Shown piece after piece: positions 59,419-64,000 of a DNA stretch of 64,000 nt. The DNA comes from Rubrivivax sp. Lineage in GTDB: Bacteria > Pseudomonadota > Gammaproteobacteria > Burkholderiales > Burkholderiaceae_C. The notes below the pieces were generated by a model that worked only from the letters and a program-made list of their open reading frames with translations, was not told where the DNA came from and made no database searches. Where the stretch lies: NCBI GenBank assembly GCA_019635315.1, contig JAHBZT010000005.1:124001-188000 (forward strand), in the 5' to 3' direction. The translations under genes and the position numbers were made by a program. Each line of letters starts with the position of its first letter. Position 1 is the first letter of the stretch.

Positions 59419-59470
59419 TCGGCCGGTCGGCCGTCCGTTCGTTCGGTCGGCCGGTCAGTCCGTCAGTCGG
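59419..59470. repeat. degenerate tetranucleotide (TCGG/CCGT/TCAG) tract
   Basis: Thirteen consecutive tetramers of the pattern (T/C)CG(G/T) or near variants (TCGG, CCGG, CCGT, TCGT, TCAG, TCCG) fill 59419-59470. The tract crosses the stop codon of the M42 peptidase gene at 59463-59465. It is imperfect, so phase variation by slippage is less likely than for a perfect tract. Confidence 0.6.
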
Positions 59471-60623
59471 CGGGCACGCCGTCCGGCAGCACCTGCAGTT
59501 CGCCCGGCGGGAAGTCCGCCAGCGGGCCGATGGCGTGGCGGTCGCGCTGGAACAGCGGCGCGCTGGTCATCTGCAGCGCCAGCAGCTTGGCCAGCGCGAC
59601 CAGCGAGTCCTCGTGCGTGCGCTCCCAGCCGTGGCTGGCGTCGCAGGCGAAGCACAGCAGCGCGGTGCGGATGTCGTTGCCCGCCTCCAGCGCCGACGCG
59701 GCGTCGCTGCGGTAGTAGCGGAAGACATCGCGGGCATGCTCGATGCCGTGCTCGCGGCACAGCGCCAGCAGGTGGCGCGTCAGGTGCCAGTCGAAGGGGC
59801 CGGCGCTGTCCATCATCGCGACCGTGACGCCGTACTCGCAGGTCGCCTGCCCGGGCGCGATGGTGCCGTTGTCGATGGAGATCATCTCGGCCACGTCGCC
59901 GCCGTGCAGCACGTGCGAGGCGCCGACGCCGACCTCCTCGGAGATCGTGAACAGCAGCAGCACGTCCAGCGGCAGCTCGGCGCGCGTGCGTGTCACCGCC
60001 TCGGCGGCGGCCAGCAGCGCGGCCACGCCGGCCTTGTCGTCCAGGTAGCGCGAGGTGACGAAGCCGTTGGGGCCGAACTCCGGCTGCGGGTCGACCGCGA
60101 TCGTGTCGCCCACGTGCACGCCCAGCGCCTGCAGCCCGGCGAGGTCGTGCACACGCTCGTCCAGCCGCAGCTCGATCTGCGTCCACTCCACCGGCTGCGT
60201 GTCGATCGCCTTGTTGTAGGTGTGGCCCGAGGCCTTCAGCGGCAGCAGCGTGCCGCGGAAATTGGCGTGGTCCGAGTAGACCGTGACGCGCGCACCCTCG
60301 GCGAAACGCGAGGACCAGTGGCCGATCGGCACCACCTCCAGCCGGCCGTTGGGCTTCAGGCCCTTGACCATCGCGCCCAGCGTGTCCAGGTGGGCGGCGA
60401 TGGCGCGCGTGGGCCGGCCGCTGCGGCCGCGCAGGCGGGCGCGGATGGCGCCGCGGCGCGTCAGCTGCGGCTCGATGCCCAGCTCGGCGAGCAGGCCGCA
60501 GACCAGGTGCACGACGGCGTCCGTCATGCCCGACGGGCTGGGCGTCTCGAGCAGCCGGCGCAGCGTGTCGAGCAGGTAGTCGCGCCGGATCGATGGGGCC
60601 GAGGTCACCATGGGCACCGTCAT
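59463..60623 (-). CDS. NAGGN-system M42-family peptidase
   Basis: Predicted zinc aminopeptidase-fold enzyme of 386 residues, matching the peptidase that accompanies N-acetylglutaminylglutamine amide (NAGGN) osmolyte genes. Metal ligands are visible as AHLDTLGAM, YLDDKAGV, SEEVG, SIDNGT and the distal WERTHEDS. Its exact job is unknown; it may trim or recycle the osmolyte. The ATG at 60623 overlaps the stop of the upstream synthetase by 4 bp (a second ATG lies at 60611). It is the last gene of the three-gene operon. The C-terminal codons lie in a degenerate tetranucleotide tract. Confidence 0.92.
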   Translation of the reverse strand: MTVPMVTSAPSIRRDYLLDTLRRLLETPSPSGMTDAVVHLVCGLLAELGIEPQLTRRGAIRARLRGRSGRPTRAIAAHLDTLGAMVKGLKPNGRLEVVPIGHWSSRFAEGARVTVYSDHANFRGTLLPLKASGHTYNKAIDTQPVEWTQIELRLDERVHDLAGLQALGVHVGDTIAVDPQPEFGPNGFVTSRYLDDKAGVAALLAAAEAVTRTRAELPLDVLLLFTISEEVGVGASHVLHGGDVAEMISIDNGTIAPGQATCEYGVTVAMMDSAGPFDWHLTRHLLALCREHGIEHARDVFRYYRSDAASALEAGNDIRTALLCFACDASHGWERTHEDSLVALAKLLALQMTSAPLFQRDRHAIGPLADFPPGELQVLPDGVPAD

Positions 60624-62401
60624 GCCGGGCTGCGCGTCTGCGGGAACAGCAGGTCGACGAAGCGCTCGGCCGTCGGCTGCGGTTCGTGGTTGGCCAGGCC
60701 CGGGCGTTCGTTGGCCTCGATCACCGCATAGGCCTCGCCGTCGACCGCGGGCACCATGAAGTCCAGCCCGACGACCGGGATGTCGAGCAGGCGCGACGCG
60801 CGCTCGGCCGCCTCGCGCAGCCGCGGGTGCAGCTGCGCCGTGACGTCGTGGATGGTGCCGCCGGTGTGCAGGTTGGCGGTCTTGCGCACCGCCAGCACGG
60901 CGTCGCGCGGCAGCACACTGGCCCAGGTGTGGCCGGCGGCGCGGATGCAGCGCTCGGTCTCGGCGTCCAGCGGGATGCGGCTCTCGCCGCGCGTGGCCGC
61001 GGCGCGGCGCCGGCTGTGGCGCTCGACCAGCGTGCGCAGGTCGCTCGTGCCGTCGCCCACCACCTGCGCCGGCCGCCGCGTCGCCGCGGCGACGACCTGG
61101 TGGTCGATGACGACGATGCGCAGGTCCTGGCCCGGCACGAGCTCCTCGACGATGACGTCGTCGCACCACTGGCGCGCGCGCGCGATCGCCGCCTGCACCG
61201 CGTCCATCGTGTCCAGGTCGACGCTGATGCCGTGGCCCTGCTCGCCGCGCGCCGGCTTGACGACGACGCGCCGGTGCTGGTGCAGGAAGGTCGCCAGCGT
61301 CAGCTCGGCGTCGGCGCCGCGGCCGACGGTGATCTGCGCCGGCACGCGCAGGCCGCCGGCTTCCAGCACGCGGCGCGTCACGCGCTTGTCGTCGCAGCGG
61401 CTCATCGCGACCGCGCTGGTCAGCTCCGACAGCGACTCGCGGCAGACCACGCTGCGCCCGCCCAGGCTGAGCCGGAAGTAGCCGTGCTCGGCGTCCAGCA
61501 CCTCGGCCAGGATGCCGCGCCGGCGCGCCTCGTCGACCAGGATCTGCGCATAGACGTTGAGCCCGTCGTCCTGGTCCGGGCCCACGTACAGGCGCTCGTT
61601 GATCGGGTTGCGGTTCTTCACCGAGTACACCGGCACGCGCTCGAAGCCGAGCTTGCGGTACAGCGCGATCGCCGGCTCGTTGTCGTGCATCACCGAGAGG
61701 TCCATGTACCAGCGCCCGGCGTCGCGGTAGCGCGCGGCCAGCGCCAGCACCAGCGCCTGGCCGACGCCGTGGCGCAGGCACTGCGGGTCCACGGCCAGGC
61801 CCCACAGGCTGCAGCCGCCTTCCGGGTCGCGGCAGGCGCGCACATGGTCGACGCCGGTGACGACGCCGACCACGCCGCCGGCGTCGACACCGCCCAGCGG
61901 GTCCTCGGCGACCAGCAGCGTGACCCGTTCGTCGCCGGCCGCGCGCGCGGCGAAGCCCGCGGCCACCGGCAGCATGCCGCGCGCGAGCAGGATGCGGTTG
62001 ATGGCCGCCTCGTCGGCGGGCCGCGCCTCGCGCACGGTCCAGGCCGGCCCCGGCGCGTGCACCGCAGTGGCGCGCAGCGGCAGCCGGAAGGTGTGCGAGG
62101 GGTCCAGGAACAGCTGCTGCGGCGACAGCGCGACGACCACATGCGGGTCGCGCACGTACATCGCCACGTCGCGCCGGCCGTCGGACTCCTGCGCCAGCGC
62201 CTGCACCAGGGCCTGCGGCTCGGCGCAGGTCTGGCCCAGCAGCAGGCGGCCCCAGCCACAGTCGACGGCGACCGGGCCGCGCGCCGTGCCGTCCTCGGGC
62301 GCCTCCCAGTGGCGCAACGACGAGGTCGTGCGCGGGTCCAGCGGGTCGGTGCGGTCCGACGTCTGGCCCTCGGCCAGGGCGGGGATGCGGGCGGGCGTCA
62401 T
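60620..62401 (-). CDS. ngg: N-acetylglutaminylglutamine synthetase (GNAT/ATP-grasp fusion)
   Basis: Bifunctional enzyme of 593 residues. The N-terminal part carries a GNAT acetyltransferase domain (about 115-280). The C-terminal ATP-grasp domain (about 330-590) includes VVVKPARGEQGHGISV and EANERPGLANHE. Together they make N-acetylglutaminylglutamine, the precursor of the NAGGN compatible solute used against osmotic stress. A strong ribosome-binding site (CGAGGAGACAAG) precedes ATG 62401. It lies 40 bp after the amidotransferase gene and overlaps the M42 peptidase start by 4 bp. Confidence 0.93.
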   Translation of the reverse strand: MTPARIPALAEGQTSDRTDPLDPRTTSSLRHWEAPEDGTARGPVAVDCGWGRLLLGQTCAEPQALVQALAQESDGRRDVAMYVRDPHVVVALSPQQLFLDPSHTFRLPLRATAVHAPGPAWTVREARPADEAAINRILLARGMLPVAAGFAARAAGDERVTLLVAEDPLGGVDAGGVVGVVTGVDHVRACRDPEGGCSLWGLAVDPQCLRHGVGQALVLALAARYRDAGRWYMDLSVMHDNEPAIALYRKLGFERVPVYSVKNRNPINERLYVGPDQDDGLNVYAQILVDEARRRGILAEVLDAEHGYFRLSLGGRSVVCRESLSELTSAVAMSRCDDKRVTRRVLEAGGLRVPAQITVGRGADAELTLATFLHQHRRVVVKPARGEQGHGISVDLDTMDAVQAAIARARQWCDDVIVEELVPGQDLRIVVIDHQVVAAATRRPAQVVGDGTSDLRTLVERHSRRRAAATRGESRIPLDAETERCIRAAGHTWASVLPRDAVLAVRKTANLHTGGTIHDVTAQLHPRLREAAERASRLLDIPVVGLDFMVPAVDGEAYAVIEANERPGLANHEPQPTAERFVDLLFPQTRSPA

Positions 62402-62441
62402 GCTTGTCTCCTCGTTCGGTTCGGGCGGTGCGGCCGCACCT

Positions 62442-64000
62442 TCACAGGCCACGCGCCTGCAGCCAGAGCTCCAGCAGCGCGACCTGCCACAGCATCGAGC
62501 CGCGCAGCGGCGTCAGGTGCTGCGACGGCTGCGCGAGCAGGCGTTCGACCTCGGCCGGGCGGAACAGGCCGCGCTCGCGCGCGGCACGGCTGGCCAGCGT
62601 CTGGCGCACCAGGTCCAGCACCGGGCCGTCGATGTGCTTCAGGATGGGCACCGGGAAGTAGCCCTTGGGCCGGTCGACGACCTCGCGCGGCAGCAGCCGG
62701 CGCGCGATGGCCTTCAGCACGCGCTTGCCGTCGTCCGGGCGCGCCGGGTCGCCCAGCTTGTCGGCCAGCGGCAGGCGGCCGGCCAGTTCCACCAGCTCGT
62801 GGTCCAGGAAGGGCACGCGCGCTTCCAGGCCCCAGGCCATGGTCATCGCGTCGACGCGCTTGACCGGGTCGTCGACGAGCATCACGGTGGTGTCCAGGTG
62901 CAGCGCACGCTCGACCGCGTCGCTGCGCTTCAGCGCGGCGAAGTGGCGCTCGACGAAGTCGCCGCTCGGGTCGCCGTCACAGCGCGCCGCGGGCTCCAGC
63001 AGCGCGTCCATCTGGCCGGCGTCGCGGTCGAAGAAGGCCTCGCGGTAGGCGTCGGCGGCGCGCGTCGGCGCCACGCCGGCCAGCTTCGGGTACCAGTGGT
63101 AGCCGGCGAAGACCTCGTCGGCGCCCTGCCCGCTCTGCACCACCTTGACATGGCGCGCGACCTCGCGCGAGAGCAGCCAGAACGCCACGTTGTCGTAGCT
63201 GACCATCGGCTCGTGCATCGCGGCGATGGTGCCGGGCAGCGCGTCCATCAGCTCGCTGGTCGGCACGTGGATGCGGTGGTGGCGCGTGCCGTAGCGCTGC
63301 GCGACCAGGTCGGAATAGCGGAATTCGTCGCCGGCCTCGCCGCCGGCGCCGTCGAAGCCGATCGAGAAGGTCTGCAGGTCCTTCGCGCCCTGCTCGGCCA
63401 GCATCGCGACGATGAGGCTGGAGTCCACGCCGCCCGACAGCAGCACGCCCACCGGCACGTCGGCGACCATGCGGCGGTCGATCGCGCGGCGCAGCGCGGC
63501 CTCGACCAGCTGCTCGCGCTCGGCCGCGGGCTGCCTGGCCAGCGCCGGGTCGGCGGCCACCTGCAGCGTCCACCACGCCGAGGTCTCGCTCCGGCCGTCG
63601 CGCGCAACGCGCATCAGGTGCGCCGCCGGCAGCTTGCGCACGCCGCGCAGCAGCGTGCGCGGCGCCGGCACCACGGCGTGCCAGCTCAGGTAGTGGTGCA
63701 GCGCGGTGGTGTCGATGCCGGTGTCGATGCCGCCGCCGGCCAGCAGCGCCGGCAGCGTGGACGCGAAGCGCAGGCCGCCCGCCACCTCGGCCAGGTACAG
63801 CGGCTTGATGCCGAAGCGGTCGCGCGCCAGCACCAGGCGGCCGCTGTCGCGCTCGTGCACGGCGAAGGCGAACATGCCGTGGAAGCGCTCGACGCAGCGT
63901 TCACCCCAGGCGTGGTAGGCCTTGAGCACGACCTCGGTGTCGCCCTCGCTGACGAAGCGGTAGCCCAGCGCGCGCAGCGCCTGGCGCAGCTCGGCGTGGT
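62442..64000 (-). CDS. asnO: N-acetylglutaminylglutamine amidotransferase (AsnB-like), C-terminal part
   Basis: Asparagine-synthetase-type amidotransferase that adds the amide to give NAGGN. About 519 residues are present; the frame runs off the right edge, so the N-terminal glutamine-hydrolysing Cys and the start lie outside. The remaining GATase II part has MFAFAVHERDSGRLVLARDRFG. The synthetase domain has the PPi-loop LLSGGVDSSLIV and the downstream YDNVAFWLLSREVA. It is the first gene of the three-gene NAGGN operon. The promoter is not in the window. Confidence 0.92.
   Translation of the reverse strand, partial: HAELRQALRALGYRFVSEGDTEVVLKAYHAWGERCVERFHGMFAFAVHERDSGRLVLARDRFGIKPLYLAEVAGGLRFASTLPALLAGGGIDTGIDTTALHHYLSWHAVVPAPRTLLRGVRKLPAAHLMRVARDGRSETSAWWTLQVAADPALARQPAAEREQLVEAALRRAIDRRMVADVPVGVLLSGGVDSSLIVAMLAEQGAKDLQTFSIGFDGAGGEAGDEFRYSDLVAQRYGTRHHRIHVPTSELMDALPGTIAAMHEPMVSYDNVAFWLLSREVARHVKVVQSGQGADEVFAGYHWYPKLAGVAPTRAADAYREAFFDRDAGQMDALLEPAARCDGDPSGDFVERHFAALKRSDAVERALHLDTTVMLVDDPVKRVDAMTMAWGLEARVPFLDHELVELAGRLPLADKLGDPARPDDGKRVLKAIARRLLPREVVDRPKGYFPVPILKHIDGPVLDLVRQTLASRAARERGLFRPAEVERLLAQPSQHLTPLRGSMLWQVALLELWLQARGL

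Overview
The window is about 64 kb of very GC-rich DNA (roughly 70% or more G+C by eye). It is packed with genes of Betaproteobacteria/Burkholderiales type: WaaA and ManB, an AlgZ/AlgR-like pair, TamA/TamB, a MoxR ATPase with its vWA partner, CtpA, an NAGGN osmolyte operon and a PEP-CTERM protein. Codon use and gene styles fit the Rubrivivax/Leptothrix/Ideonella group. That placement is inference from protein flavour; there is no rRNA here to fix it. Nothing looks like a phage, plasmid, IS element, CRISPR array or rRNA operon. It reads as an ordinary chromosomal segment with 51 supported protein genes (two cut by the window edges) and one tRNA.

Layout. 0-4 kb: LPS genes waaA (partial) and manB on the minus strand, then a LytS/LytR-type two-component pair. 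4-9 kb: a class II aldolase divergent from a LysR regulator over a palindromic operator, then an overlapping alkylation-repair operon (Ada-AlkA fusion, Ogt, EamA exporter). 9-16 kb: a diheme cytochrome c divergent from moxR, then GNAT, S9 peptidase and GGDEF genes that separate moxR from its usual vWA partner. 16-22 kb: tamA-tamB, with a tRNA-Arg(CCU) gene that starts inside the last codons of tamB. 22-24 kb: a lone cyclic-nucleotide-binding-domain protein, a hypothetical gene, and about 0.6 kb occupied by a large imperfect palindrome. 24-27 kb: iron ABC permease and ATPase genes (fbpB/fbpC), divergent around a Fur-box-like site. 27-33 kb: ctpA, moeB/thiF, a LOG-family gene, arginase and an FAD oxidoreductase. 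33-45 kb: a SulP transporter, a serine protease coupled to an FHA membrane protein, a class I glutamine amidotransferase-like hydrolase, a peptide-binding protein, an SLC13 carrier, an SNase nuclease, a ligase-associated helicase and a PEP-CTERM protein. 45-53 kb: a DUF429 protein, an EamA carrier, asparaginase, two diguanylate cyclases and mutL. 53-55 kb: a diiron heme-oxygenase-like protein followed by an RpfF-like DSF synthase, then a secreted repeat protein. 55-59 kb: an MFS transporter, a TPR-GGDEF protein and a GlcG/HbpS-like protein. 59-64 kb: the NAGGN operon (M42 peptidase, GNAT/ATP-grasp synthetase, amidotransferase), cut at the right edge.

Themes. Signalling is dense: four GGDEF proteins with intact inhibitory sites, an RpfF-like DSF synthase, a LytS/LytR pair and two FHA proteins. 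Several operons are tightly coupled by 4-bp ATGA overlaps. A recurrent signal not covered by standard features is a TAnnnT-like -10 hexamer placed exactly 6-7 nt before the ATG of many genes, which suggests leaderless mRNAs. The other items most worth a second look are the ~610-bp palindrome at 23.5-24.1 kb, the HDO/RpfF-like pair, the tamB/tRNA overlap with an acceptor-stem mismatch, and the secreted ~21-residue-repeat protein.
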